Source of the DNA: an uncultured Lachnospiraceae bacterium
GTDB taxonomy: Bacteria; Bacillota; Clostridia; Lachnospirales; Lachnospiraceae
NCBI GenBank assembly: GCA_910585605.1
Contig: CAJUFL010000005.1
Span: 52,572 to 116,571, forward strand
Length of the DNA: 64,000 nt
Direction: 5' to 3'
Under the pieces are notes generated by a model that was not told where the DNA came from, searched no databases, and saw only the letters and a program-made list of their open reading frames with translations. The position numbers were made by a program, and so were the translations under genes. Positions within the stretch are counted from its first letter, which is position 1; each line of letters begins with the position of its first letter. This document shows, in pieces, positions 16,533 through 24,667 of the stretch.

Positions 16533-17941
16533 AAAAGTCATTAGGAAAAAAACTTTGTTTTGTGGGAGTAGGACTGATCGTCTTGTTTATGCTGCTTAAT
16601 ATTGTATTAACTTATTTTTTTCTGATACCGTTTTCTACTTATTTAAGTGAAAAACAGATGGAGAAATTTGTAATGACAATAGCAAACAGGGAAAACTATT
16701 CTGATGAAAAATTTATGGAATATATTGAGCAGTTTAATGATGACTGGAATACACAGATTACAATAGTGGATAAGGATAAGAATATTATTTGTACGACCAG
16801 GGTAAGTGATTATCGCAGAAATGTATTGGGAACAGTGACTGGTGCGTTCTTTGATGATAACTTTGATAAACTGGAACAGGGAAAAGTGGCAACATTAACG
16901 AGGAGCAAGGAGAATACGAACCGGATTGATGTGAAGGTGATTAAAAAGATTGCCGAAAACAGGTATGCGGTTATGGTACGTACTTATCGGAGTCTGCAAA
17001 ATGCAACCTATTCAGCAATTATGTTTCAAGTTGCAGCAGGGATCGTGCTGATTTTTGTCGGATTTATCGTGGTGTACTGTACCAGCCGGAAACTTGTAAT
17101 TCCTATTCGGAAAATGACAGCCACCGCAGAACATATTTCCAATCTGGAATTTGGCATGAAGATAAATAGCGAAACAGAAGACGAGCTGGGGAAATTAGGG
17201 GAGTCCATTAATAAGATGTGTGCTCATCTGGAAATTAATATGGAACAGCTGCAAAATGATATTGAAAGCCGGAAACGGCTGGTGCGCAATCTCTCCCATG
17301 AGATCAAGTCTCCGGTTGCAGTGATTATGGGATATGCAGACCGGCTAAAGGCAGTTATTTTAAAGGATCCAGAAAAAGCACTGACCTATTGTGAGATTAT
17401 TTCTAACGAGAGTACAAGGGTGGATATGCTGGTAAAGGAAATGCTGGAATTATCCAAATTAGGGCAGGAAACGGAAGAACTGCATCCAGAACGTTTTGCT
17501 GCCAGCCGTTTATTTGAGGAATTAAAAAAACGTTTCCAAAATGCCATCATAGAGAAGAATGTCCGGTATATAGAGGAATATGAGAAGGAAGATATATTGT
17601 TTGCAGACTATATGATGCTGGAGCGTGCTGTTTATAATCTCTTAAGGAATGCGGTTATTCATGGAGAATCGGAGGAGTTGCTGGTTAAAATCACCGGAAG
17701 CAGGAATGGTGATTATTATGAATTCAGAGTATATAATACAGGAAGCTTTATCAAAGAGGAAGAATTCCATTCTATCTGGGAAGCATTCAGCAAAGCGGAT
17801 AAAGTAAGGACCAGAGGGAAAAAACAGGGGAGTGGTGTAGGTCTGGCAATTGTCCGTGAAATTATAGAGGCTCATGAGGGATACTATTCGGTAGAGAATA
17901 AAGAGGATGGAGTAGAATTTCTTATTGCAGTAAAGGGATGA
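16529..17941 (+). CDS. Membrane sensor histidine kinase
   Basis: A 470-residue kinase is paired with the preceding regulator. It has a membrane segment at about 8-33 and an extracytoplasmic sensor of about 130 residues. A second membrane segment lies at about 165-186, followed by HAMP (RKMTATAEHISNLEFG). HisKA carries the phospho-accepting His257 in LSHEIKSPVAVIMGYADRL. The ATPase domain shows an N box (NLLRNAVIHG), F box and GSGVGLAIVREII. Architecture is that of a typical clostridial envelope-stress or peptide sensor, but no specific stimulus can be read. No transporter is adjacent. Confidence 0.93.
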   Translation: MKKSLGKKLCFVGVGLIVLFMLLNIVLTYFFLIPFSTYLSEKQMEKFVMTIANRENYSDEKFMEYIEQFNDDWNTQITIVDKDKNIICTTRVSDYRRNVLGTVTGAFFDDNFDKLEQGKVATLTRSKENTNRIDVKVIKKIAENRYAVMVRTYRSLQNATYSAIMFQVAAGIVLIFVGFIVVYCTSRKLVIPIRKMTATAEHISNLEFGMKINSETEDELGKLGESINKMCAHLEINMEQLQNDIESRKRLVRNLSHEIKSPVAVIMGYADRLKAVILKDPEKALTYCEIISNESTRVDMLVKEMLELSKLGQETEELHPERFAASRLFEELKKRFQNAIIEKNVRYIEEYEKEDILFADYMMLERAVYNLLRNAVIHGESEELLVKITGSRNGDYYEFRVYNTGSFIKEEEFHSIWEAFSKADKVRTRGKKQGSGVGLAIVREIIEAHEGYYSVENKEDGVEFLIAVKG

Positions 17942-18004
17942 ACGATAACGGATGATGCGGTAAATTTTTATAAAAAACTTGCTAAATGAAATAGATTAGA
18001 GTAT

Positions 18005-18010
18005 TATAAT
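18005..18010 (+). promoter_or_regulatory. Candidate -10 element for asd
   Basis: TATAAT lies 41 bases before the asd start. TTGCTA at 17979-17984 is the nearest -35-like hexamer, but at 20 bp its spacing is long, so the call is tentative. Confidence 0.35.
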
Positions 18011-18050
18011 GTAGATTATACGATAATTGTTATACAGAGGAGCGTTAGTG

Positions 18051-19142
18051 ATGAGTGAAAAGTTAAAAGTAGGTATCCTTGGGGGTACTGGTATGGTAGG
18101 ACAAAGATTTATTGCATTATTGGAGAACCATCCGTGGTTTGAAGTGACAACGATTGCAGCCAGCCCGAGAAGTGCAGGCAAGACATATGAGGAGGCTGTC
18201 GGCGGGAGATGGAAAATGGATACTCCGATGCCGGAAGCAGTAAAAAACATAATTGTTCACAATGTAAATGAAGTGGAAGCAGTTGCAGGTACTGTTGATT
18301 TTGTATTTAGTGCGGTGGATATGACAAAGGATGAGATCAAGGCAATCGAGGAAGCTTATGCTAAGACCGAAACACCAGTTGTTTCCAATAATTCTGCACA
18401 TAGATGGACGCCTGATGTTCCAATGGTGGTACCGGAGATTAATCCGGAGCATATGAAGGTGATTGATTTTCAAAAGAAACGTCTTGGGACTACCAGAGGA
18501 TTTGTAGCAGTAAAACCAAACTGTTCTATCCAAAGTTATGCACCGGTTCTTACAGCTTGGAAGGAGTTTGAACCATATGAGGTGGTAGCAACAACTTATC
18601 AGGCCATTTCTGGTGCGGGGAAGACTTTTCAGGACTGGCCGGAGATGGTTGGTAACATTATTCCGTTTATCGGCGGGGAAGAGGAAAAGTCAGAAAAAGA
18701 ACCGTTGCGCATATGGGGACATATAGATGAGGAAAAAGGTGAGATTGTACCGGCAGACAGTCCTGTAATTACCTGTCAGTGTATTCGTGTACCAGTATTG
18801 AATGGTCACACGGCGGCCGTGTTTGTAAAGTTTAAAAAACAGCCTACCAAGGAACAGTTGATTCAGAAATTGACGGAATATAAAGGAGTGCCTCAGGAAT
18901 TAAATCTTCCGAGTGCACCCAGGCAGTTTATCCGGTATATGGAAGAAGATAACCGGCCACAGGTAACCTTGGATGTGGATTATGAGAACGGAATGGGTGT
19001 TTCTGTAGGACGTATCCGTGAGGACAATGTATATGACTGGAAGTTTGTAGGTCTTTCCCATAATACGGTACGTGGTGCAGCTGGTGGTGCAGTCCTTTGT
19101 GCAGAGCTTTTAAAAGCACAGGGTTATATTACAAAGAAATAA
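18051..19142 (+). CDS. asd: Aspartate-semialdehyde dehydrogenase
   Basis: Asd (363 residues) reduces aspartyl phosphate to aspartate semialdehyde, the branch point to lysine/diaminopimelate, threonine and methionine. It resembles the archaeal/fungal-type branch of the family: GILGGTGMVGQRFIALL (NADP), SNNSAHRW, the catalytic Cys158 in VKPNCSIQSYAPVL and the active-site region QAISGAGKTFQDWPEM. The late His is in VPVLNGHTAAVFVKF. GAGGAG at 18037-18042 supports ATG 18051 over an upstream ATG at 18027. A terminator-like element follows directly. Confidence 0.95.
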   Translation: MSEKLKVGILGGTGMVGQRFIALLENHPWFEVTTIAASPRSAGKTYEEAVGGRWKMDTPMPEAVKNIIVHNVNEVEAVAGTVDFVFSAVDMTKDEIKAIEEAYAKTETPVVSNNSAHRWTPDVPMVVPEINPEHMKVIDFQKKRLGTTRGFVAVKPNCSIQSYAPVLTAWKEFEPYEVVATTYQAISGAGKTFQDWPEMVGNIIPFIGGEEEKSEKEPLRIWGHIDEEKGEIVPADSPVITCQCIRVPVLNGHTAAVFVKFKKQPTKEQLIQKLTEYKGVPQELNLPSAPRQFIRYMEEDNRPQVTLDVDYENGMGVSVGRIREDNVYDWKFVGLSHNTVRGAAGGAVLCAELLKAQGYITKK

Positions 19143-19167
19143 AATTAGTTCTATATTTTTCAGAAAG

Positions 19168-19250
19168 GGACTGGAGCATTAAGAAAATCTCCCTTTTTGT
19201 TACATAATTTATGCAGCAAAAAGGAGGGATAGGTTTTAGTGGTGCAGTCC
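19168..19250. repeat. MITE-like element, short copy 2, doubling as asd terminator
   Basis: GGACTG at 19168 pairs with CAGTCC at 19245-19250; the stem continues inward to CATTAA with TTAGTG and then runs into TTTTT. Interior blocks TTTTGTTACATAATTT and GCAAAAAGGAGGGATAGGTTTTAGTG match the larger element at 15637-15770 in order, with about 50 internal bases missing here. It therefore looks like a shortened family member used as a terminator for asd. Confidence 0.5.
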
Positions 19251-19317
19251 TTTTTACGTATCTGAAAATGGGGAATTTTCTTCTTAAAATGTACTTTAAC
19301 CAAAGCATAAAAAGGTG

Positions 19318-19323
19318 TATAAT
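19318..19323 (+). promoter_or_regulatory. Candidate -10 element for the cbiG-like gene
   Basis: TATAAT stands 65 bases ahead of the start at 19389; TTTAAC at 19295-19300 (17-bp spacing) is only a partial -35. The gene follows a terminator-like element, so it needs its own promoter. Confidence 0.4.
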
Positions 19324-19388
19324 TAAAATATCCAGGGAATATTTTAATAGATGTATAAAAAGCTGATAATATTAGGAGGGGATTGCAT

Positions 19389-20420
19389 ATGAAAATGTGT
19401 TTGTTATCATTTTCCATAAAGGGATGTATATTAAGTGATAAGATAGAGGTATATCTGGAAGAGGAGGGGCATACAGTTTATTCTTACGCCTCAGAAAAAT
19501 TTGCTGCAATGGCAGGCAAGCTGCCAATCCAGAAGCTGGAATCTACTGTTGCCAGACTGTTTTTTGAAATGGATGCATTTATTTTTATTGGTTCCTGTGA
19601 GAAAGCAGTCAGAGTGATTACGCCGTTTATAAGGAGTAAGGCAACAGATCCGGCGGTAGTCGTGCTGGATGAAGCAGGAAAAAATGTAATTCCCCTGATT
19701 TCAGGACAGATGATCACTGCCAATGAACTTGCCTATAATCTGGCAGACCAGTTAAATGCCAATCCGGTTATAACAAATACCAGCAATCTATCCAGTGTGT
19801 TCAGTATAGAAGCTTTTGCAAAAAAGAATCATTTATACGTTATTGAAAATGTATTGTCAAAAGAGATATCAAATGAGATTTTATATGGCAAACCGGTAGG
19901 ATTTGAATGCGATTATTTTATAGAGGGAAAAGTGCCGGAAAGTCTGGGGAGTGAAGGAAAGGAAGCCGGAATTTTTGTATCCACGGATTTGCTGTCACAT
20001 CCGTTCCAAAAGACGCTTCATCTGGTTCCTAAAAACATTATTATAGGAATCGTGTGCAGTCCGGGAACAAAAGCAAGTGATATAGAACAGTTTATTTATG
20101 CAAATCTGCAAAAATATCAGATACCGATAACCCGGGTAGGAAGAATTTGCTCCCTGCATCATTTAGATGAAGAACCGGGAATCGTTGAGGTGGCAAATGC
20201 TCTGGGTATAAAGTATCAGACATATTCTGATGAAGCGTTGATGGATATATCCGGTAACTTCTCTGGTTCAGATGTGATTGGTGATATTTTTAATATTGAT
20301 AATGCCAGTGAGAGATGTGCCATAAGGGGAAGCCATGGTGGAAAGCTTGTGATTAAAAAGCAGGAAGTAGAAGGCATTGCAATGGCGGCTGCTGTCAAAA
20401 AACTGACAATTCGTTTTTAA
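19389..20420 (+). CDS. cbiG: CbiG-like protein (cobalt-precorrin-5A hydrolase family)
   Basis: This 343-residue protein has the three-part CbiG layout. There is an N-terminal domain (AFIFIGSCEKAVRVITPF, where typical CbiG has a GAVGIAVR-like motif), a middle part (DPAVVVLDEAGKNVIPLISG, ANELAYNLADQL, NPVITNTSN) and a C-terminal domain (IIGIVCSPGTKASDIEQFI, SLHHLDEEPGIVEVANALG, CAIRGSHGGKLVIKKQ). CbiG opens the lactone ring of cobalt-precorrin-5A in anaerobic B12 synthesis. Only one further B12-type gene, a truncated CbiJ, follows. ATG 19389 is nine bases after AGGAGG (19374-19379); a TTG at 19383 is too close. Divergence of the usual motif makes present activity uncertain. Confidence 0.82.
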   Translation: MKMCLLSFSIKGCILSDKIEVYLEEEGHTVYSYASEKFAAMAGKLPIQKLESTVARLFFEMDAFIFIGSCEKAVRVITPFIRSKATDPAVVVLDEAGKNVIPLISGQMITANELAYNLADQLNANPVITNTSNLSSVFSIEAFAKKNHLYVIENVLSKEISNEILYGKPVGFECDYFIEGKVPESLGSEGKEAGIFVSTDLLSHPFQKTLHLVPKNIIIGIVCSPGTKASDIEQFIYANLQKYQIPITRVGRICSLHHLDEEPGIVEVANALGIKYQTYSDEALMDISGNFSGSDVIGDIFNIDNASERCAIRGSHGGKLVIKKQEVEGIAMAAAVKKLTIRF

Positions 20421-20437
20421 TTCTTGCAGCTTGCGGA

Positions 20438-20703
20438 TGGTAGTGTCAAGTGGATTATGAAAATTTACGAGACAGGAATTGCCACATTAAAATCTGCATA
20501 CTTAAGGTATCACGTGCATGAAAATTGCTTCGCAATAGCACGTGAGTAAATAATCACTTGCTTTGCAACTAGTTATATAAATCAGCTAAGTGGGCAAGCA
20601 GGAAATCAATTTGTGCGAATAACGAGCCAAGCGTAGATACTTGTATATACATTTGGCGACTATTGTATCAGACGGAGTCTGCAAAGCAAAATTGGTTACA
20701 AGT
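20438..20703 (+). repeat. Dispersed structured repeat, copy 1 (266 bp)
   Basis: This copy matches 36776-36975 almost throughout, beginning TGGTAGTGTCAAGTGGATTA and ending AAAATTGGTTACAAGT. It contains a hairpin with CACGTGC (20511-20517) pairing GCACGTG (20538-20544) over an inner ATTGC-TTC-GCAAT. The last arm, AATCAATTT...AAATTGGTT, is expanded relative to copy 2 by about 75 bases that themselves hold GCCAA/TTGGC (20626-20657) and CAGAC-GGA-GTCTG (20669-20681). Its right edge is 15 bases before the start of the CbiJ-like gene, just before the ribosome binding site. Confidence 0.8.
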
Positions 20704-20718
20704 CTGGGAGGTATTGAG

Positions 20719-21357
20719 ATGAAGAATGAGGAAAATGGCAAAAAAGAGATGGTAGTGAGAAAGAACGGTGAACTGGCGATTCCACGTACCGGGCTATCGG
20801 TAAAAGGGGAGCTTTCTGTAAAAGGAGAACTGGCCGTAAAAGGAGAACTGGCGGCTATTCATGAACTGGCAAACAGAGGAGAGCTGGTAGTGCCGGGAGA
20901 ACTGGATGAGAATGGCAGTGGGGACAGAATCATTATTGTTGAGAGTATTAAGGCCGCTGTAGAATATTTAAAAGATACAACTGGAAATATTCTGACCACT
21001 ACCGGGGCATTGGAAATATATGAATATACGGAATTAAAAGATTATAAGAACAGAATATATGCTCGTGTTCTTTCTAATGGGGAGATTATGAAGGCATGTG
21101 AAGATTTGGGAATCAGGGGAAAGCATCTGATCGGAATGACAGGTCCGTTTTCAAAACTGATGAATTATGCAATGTTGAAAGATTTTAATATCCGGTATCT
21201 GGTGACAAAGGATTCAGGGATTTCCAATGGTTTCATTGAAAAGATGGAGGCGGCTTTGGAATTAGGGGTTACTCTCATTGTAGTTGCGGCTCCTTATCAT
21301 GATGAGGCGGGCAGAGAAGAAGAAGTGATCAAACGTCTGAAAGATAAAATAAACTAA
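20719..21357 (+). CDS. Half-length precorrin-6A reductase-like protein (CbiJ/CobK C-terminal half) with N-terminal hexapeptide repeats
   Basis: Residues about 70-212 match the C-terminal half of CbiJ/CobK: TTGALEIYEYTELKDY, RIYARVLSNGEIMKACEDLG, HLIGMTGPFSKLMNYAML, YLVTKDSGISNGFIEKMEAA and LGVTLIVVAAPY. The N-terminal nucleotide-binding half of the family is missing. Instead residues 27-62 are six hexapeptides ending in EL (SVKGEL, SVKGEL, AVKGEL, AAIHEL, ANRGEL, VVPGEL). Start ATG 20719 follows GGAGG at about 20707. It lies downstream of the CbiG-like gene across the repeat. It may be a remnant or a repurposed domain; reductase activity is doubtful. Confidence 0.75.
   Translation: MKNEENGKKEMVVRKNGELAIPRTGLSVKGELSVKGELAVKGELAAIHELANRGELVVPGELDENGSGDRIIIVESIKAAVEYLKDTTGNILTTTGALEIYEYTELKDYKNRIYARVLSNGEIMKACEDLGIRGKHLIGMTGPFSKLMNYAMLKDFNIRYLVTKDSGISNGFIEKMEAALELGVTLIVVAAPYHDEAGREEEVIKRLKDKIN
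20797..20850 (+). repeat. 18-bp tandem repeat within the CbiJ-like gene
   Basis: Three consecutive 18-bp units (starting 20797, 20815 and 20833) each encode [S/A]VKGEL. Units two and three differ mainly at the first codon. Further degenerate hexapeptides continue to about 20904. Each unit includes a GTAAAAGGAGAA-like core resembling a ribosome binding site. Confidence 0.85.
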
Positions 21358-21370
21358 TGGAGAACACATT

Positions 21371-22132
21371 TTGAAAAAGAGAATATTAGAATATTTTTTA
21401 TTTTTCCTGGCATTTTTGACAATGTTATATTTTATAGTACTGATGAGTACGATAGGACCAGGCTTCCGGTTTAATTATATGTGGCTTTTTGGAAGTTTCT
21501 CTTTCTTAGGTATTGCACTTATCCTCCGTTTTTCAAAGCGTGGTTTTGAATGGATTCCAAAACCTTTTTTGTTTATGATAGAAGTGGGCATACTGGCAGG
21601 TTGTTTTTTATTTATAGTGGTGGAAGGAATGATGGTTGTCCAAAGCAGGAAGAAACCGGAATGTGAGGCAGATTACTTAGTGGTACTGGGAGCAAAGGTA
21701 AACGGAACCAGCCCCTCTAAAATATTAAAATACCGGATTGAAAAAGCGGCATGGTATCTGGAACATCACCCCAATACAAAAGCTGTGGTCAGCGGCGGAA
21801 AAGGCATGGATGAAGGTATATCGGAAGCAGAGGCAATGAAAAATGAGCTTGTAAAGCTGGGAATAGAAGAAGAACGTATCTATATGGAAGATACGTCTAC
21901 TTCTACAAAAGAAAATCTGGAATTTTCAAAGGATTATATGGATATTACAAATCATAATATCATTATTGTGACAACGGATTTTCACCTTCTGAGAGCCGTA
22001 AAGATTGCAGAAAAAACAGGATACAAGAAAGTAGAAGGCCTTGCGGCCAAATCAGTGTGGTATCTGATTCCCACGAATTATGTGAGGGAATTTCTGGCAC
22101 TGGTTAAAGAAAAAGTAGTAGGTAATATTTGA
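21371..22132 (+). CDS. YdcF/SanA-like DUF218 membrane protein
   Basis: This 253-residue protein has three N-terminal membrane segments (about residues 5-28, 36-53 and 65-88) and a C-terminal DUF218 domain. The domain shows ADYLVVLGAKVNGTSPSKIL, VVSGGKGMDEGISEAEAM, MEDTSTSTKENLEFSKDYM and VTTDFHLLRAVKIAEKTGY. DUF218 proteins such as SanA and YdcF are implicated in envelope integrity, but the chemistry is not established. The start is TTG 21371, with GGAG eight bases before. It lies 13 bases after the CbiJ-like gene and 13 before the TPR gene, implying one transcript. Confidence 0.88.
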   Translation: MKKRILEYFLFFLAFLTMLYFIVLMSTIGPGFRFNYMWLFGSFSFLGIALILRFSKRGFEWIPKPFLFMIEVGILAGCFLFIVVEGMMVVQSRKKPECEADYLVVLGAKVNGTSPSKILKYRIEKAAWYLEHHPNTKAVVSGGKGMDEGISEAEAMKNELVKLGIEEERIYMEDTSTSTKENLEFSKDYMDITNHNIIIVTTDFHLLRAVKIAEKTGYKKVEGLAAKSVWYLIPTNYVREFLALVKEKVVGNI

Positions 22133-22145
22133 GGAGGACAGCAGA

Positions 22146-23912
22146 TTGGATATTAAAAGTGTGATAGAGGGGCTTGACAGGTTATTTGCTGACAGGGAAA
22201 GTGAAAAGGTAGAAGATTATTTATCAGTCTATTTGGAGCAGGCTTTAACAGAAGGGGATGCGGGAAGTGCCATCACGATCATCAATGAGCTGATTGGCTT
22301 TTACAGGGATACCTCGCAGTATGATAAGGCAGAAGCTTATTGCGGCAAGCTGCTGCCTTTTATGGAACGGGCAGGGCTTAAGGATACGATTCATTACGGT
22401 ACCAGCTGTTTAAATATTGCCAATGCTTACCGGGCATCTGGAAAATTGGAGGATTCTTATCGGTACTATCAAAAGGTATTCGAGATTTATGAGAAGGTAC
22501 TGGATGAAGAAGATTTCCGATATGCCAGTCTTTATAATAATCTGGCATTGCTCCATCAGGAGAACAAGGAGTTTGGAAAGGCCTGTGAAGCTTTAGAAAA
22601 AGCATTATCCATTGTAAGGCTTTTTCCGGAAGCAGTTGTGGAGTTTGGAGTCACCTACACCAATCTTGCCGCCTCTTATATGAATGCAGGTAATCTGGCT
22701 CAGGCGGAGGACGCTTCTGATAAAGGTCTTGCCATTTTTCAAAACGGATTAGAAGGAGATTACCATTACAGTGCTGCTCTTTGCGTAGCCGGAGATATTT
22801 ATTTTGCAAAAGGAGAATATGAAAAGGCAGTTTCCTGTTATGAAAAAGGGATGCTCGCATTGAAGGGGCATGTCGGACTTACCCATGCGTATTTTCGTAT
22901 TGTTTCTAATTTGCAGACCACTTTTGAGAAGATGGGAAGACCGGATAGCCTGAAAGGATTGGTTATTTCAAAGGATTATTATGAGACTTACGGAAAAAAG
23001 GCTTTTAGGAAGATGGGAAATTTGTCCGGGGTGGCATTTGCAAAGGTTGGAGAGGGATCAGAATGCTTTGGTCTGGATGACCTTTTATCAAAGGATCATG
23101 ATTTTGGTCCTGGATTTTGTGTGTTTGTAACAAAGGATCAATATGAGGTTTCAGGAAAACAGCTGGAGGAAATTTATGCTTCTCTGCCTGCTGTTTTCCG
23201 GGGATTTGAAAAACCTGATACCATAAAAGAAGCACCAAGAAACGGAGTTATTGTAGTTGAAGATTTTTTTGGACGAATTCTTTCATTGGATGAGGAAGAG
23301 ACGGCATATCTGATAGATAGGAATACGCTGCCGGAAAAGACATGGCTCCGGCTTTCGGACTGGCAGCTTCGTACTGTTACAAACGGGGAGATTTTTGACG
23401 GAGACGGTTCTGCATTTGGTAATATTTATAAAAACCTGAAAAAAGGTTATCCGGAATCGGTAAAGAAGAGGAAAATGGCACAGCTTCTTGGAGAAATGAG
23501 CCAGAGCGGGCAGTACAATTACCAGCGGATGATGCGGCGGCAGGATGTATATGGTGCGGCTTTTATGCTTCATGTTTTTGAGTCGAATGTTATTGAGTTT
23601 TTATATCTGGTAAATGATGAATATGCACCGCATGATAAATGGCTTATGAAAGAGGCGGAAAGTCTGAAAAAAGGACGGGAGATTCTTAATGATATTAAGG
23701 AACTGATGGGAATCATTCCAGATTTAAAAATATATCAGAAAAGGGATATGATTGACTGGATCGGAAAGGATAACGAGGAGGATCCGGTTCTGTACCATAT
23801 TGACCGGATTGCCAGAACGATTGTCAATCTTTTACAGGAAGAAGGCTTTACAAAAAGCAGTGATCCATACCTGGAACAGCATATCCCGTATTTGTTTCAG
23901 AGTTATCAGTAA
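22146..23912 (+). CDS. TPR protein with C-terminal DUF4037 nucleotidyltransferase-like domain
   Basis: A 588-residue cytoplasmic protein. Residues about 10-270 are tetratricopeptide repeats (ASLYNNLALLHQENKEFGKA, GVTYTNLAASYMNAGN, AGDIYFAKGEYEKAVSCYEK). After a hinge, residues about 295-580 match the DUF4037 type, with GEGSECFGLDDLLSKDHD then GPGFCVF, RNGVIVVEDFFGRIL and QSGQYNYQRMMRRQD. The GS...D-H-D spacing recalls polymerase-beta-type nucleotidyltransferases. TTG 22146 follows AGGAGG, seven bases away. It stands directly before a DUF4125 gene, a pairing that suggests one system. The substrate is unknown; TPRs suggest a partner protein. Confidence 0.82.
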   Translation: MDIKSVIEGLDRLFADRESEKVEDYLSVYLEQALTEGDAGSAITIINELIGFYRDTSQYDKAEAYCGKLLPFMERAGLKDTIHYGTSCLNIANAYRASGKLEDSYRYYQKVFEIYEKVLDEEDFRYASLYNNLALLHQENKEFGKACEALEKALSIVRLFPEAVVEFGVTYTNLAASYMNAGNLAQAEDASDKGLAIFQNGLEGDYHYSAALCVAGDIYFAKGEYEKAVSCYEKGMLALKGHVGLTHAYFRIVSNLQTTFEKMGRPDSLKGLVISKDYYETYGKKAFRKMGNLSGVAFAKVGEGSECFGLDDLLSKDHDFGPGFCVFVTKDQYEVSGKQLEEIYASLPAVFRGFEKPDTIKEAPRNGVIVVEDFFGRILSLDEEETAYLIDRNTLPEKTWLRLSDWQLRTVTNGEIFDGDGSAFGNIYKNLKKGYPESVKKRKMAQLLGEMSQSGQYNYQRMMRRQDVYGAAFMLHVFESNVIEFLYLVNDEYAPHDKWLMKEAESLKKGREILNDIKELMGIIPDLKIYQKRDMIDWIGKDNEEDPVLYHIDRIARTIVNLLQEEGFTKSSDPYLEQHIPYLFQSYQ

Positions 23913-23935
23913 AAAAGTGTGTAAGGAGAATGTTA

Positions 23936-24559
23936 ATGGAAAAGGAAGATTTGATAGAGGGAATTGTAAAAATGGAATGGAATGCTTTTGATAAGGTGGA
24001 TAACCTTGGTGGAAGGGCAGAGTGTCAAAATGACTGGAATACCTTTTCGGTGATGAGAAGAAGCCAGTATCTGGCATGGCCAGAGCATTTATTGGAGAGT
24101 TTTTACGGGGATTTTCTGGAAGCAGATGCCAGGGGATGGAATCTGATTACGGAGAAATACGGTCGTATGATGGAATCCACGGTTCCTGAGGAATATGAAG
24201 CGATTAAGGACAGACTTCCGGTCTGTTCGGAGAAGAAAAGAGCCATCGTGGACCAGATTGCGGAAATTCAGGTAGAATGGATGGAGGAATTTGCACTTGT
24301 GTATCCCCATATGGCAGAAAATGCAAGGAGTATACGTAAAGAGGAGGATACACCGTATAATACCTCCTATGAAACTTATTTAAAAGGAGAACTGCTTACT
24401 TATTCTGACCGTACGTTAGGTTTATATGGAAGCTGGATCGTAGAATTAAAAAAATCCGGTCAGAATCTTGCAAAGATAATCATGACAAATACGGCACTGC
24501 TCTATGGGTATGAATCGCTGGAAGCAGCAGAAGGCAGCTTAAGCAAATTTTCTGGTTGA
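23936..24559 (+). CDS. DUF4125 family protein
   Basis: A 207-residue cytoplasmic protein whose N-terminus fits DUF4125: EDLIEGIVKMEWNAFDKV, NLGGRAECQNDWNTFSVMR, RSQYLAWPEHLLESFYGD. The rest is helical and acidic. ATG 23936 has AAGGAG seven bases upstream; the earlier ATG 23930 is too close. It is 23 bases downstream of the TPR-DUF4037 gene and probably its functional partner. The efp promoter overlaps its last codons. The family has no known biochemical role. Confidence 0.8.
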   Translation: MEKEDLIEGIVKMEWNAFDKVDNLGGRAECQNDWNTFSVMRRSQYLAWPEHLLESFYGDFLEADARGWNLITEKYGRMMESTVPEEYEAIKDRLPVCSEKKRAIVDQIAEIQVEWMEEFALVYPHMAENARSIRKEEDTPYNTSYETYLKGELLTYSDRTLGLYGSWIVELKKSGQNLAKIIMTNTALLYGYESLEAAEGSLSKFSG

Positions 24560-24584
24560 AAAAGATATTGTTTTACTGTATAAT
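24556..24584 (+). promoter_or_regulatory. Sigma-A promoter for efp
   Basis: TTGAAA (24556-24561) and TATAAT (24579-24584) stand at the ideal 17-bp spacing. The -35 overlaps the stop codon of the DUF4125 gene, giving efp its own transcript. Confidence 0.75.
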
Positions 24585-24667
24585 CTTGTCAGGTGAGTGC
24601 TTATACTGTAATTGGCAGTTTATATAGTACGTATGATATGTGATTTATTTTAAGGAGGATTTTAATA

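Noticed and set aside
18901..19120. Minus-strand frame inside asd
   Set aside because: Shadow of the asd C-terminus with His/Pro-rich composition.
20641..20718. Upstream extension of the CbiJ-like gene
   Set aside because: The ATG at 20642 region lies inside the structured repeat and has no ribosome binding site, whereas GGAGG precedes ATG 20719.
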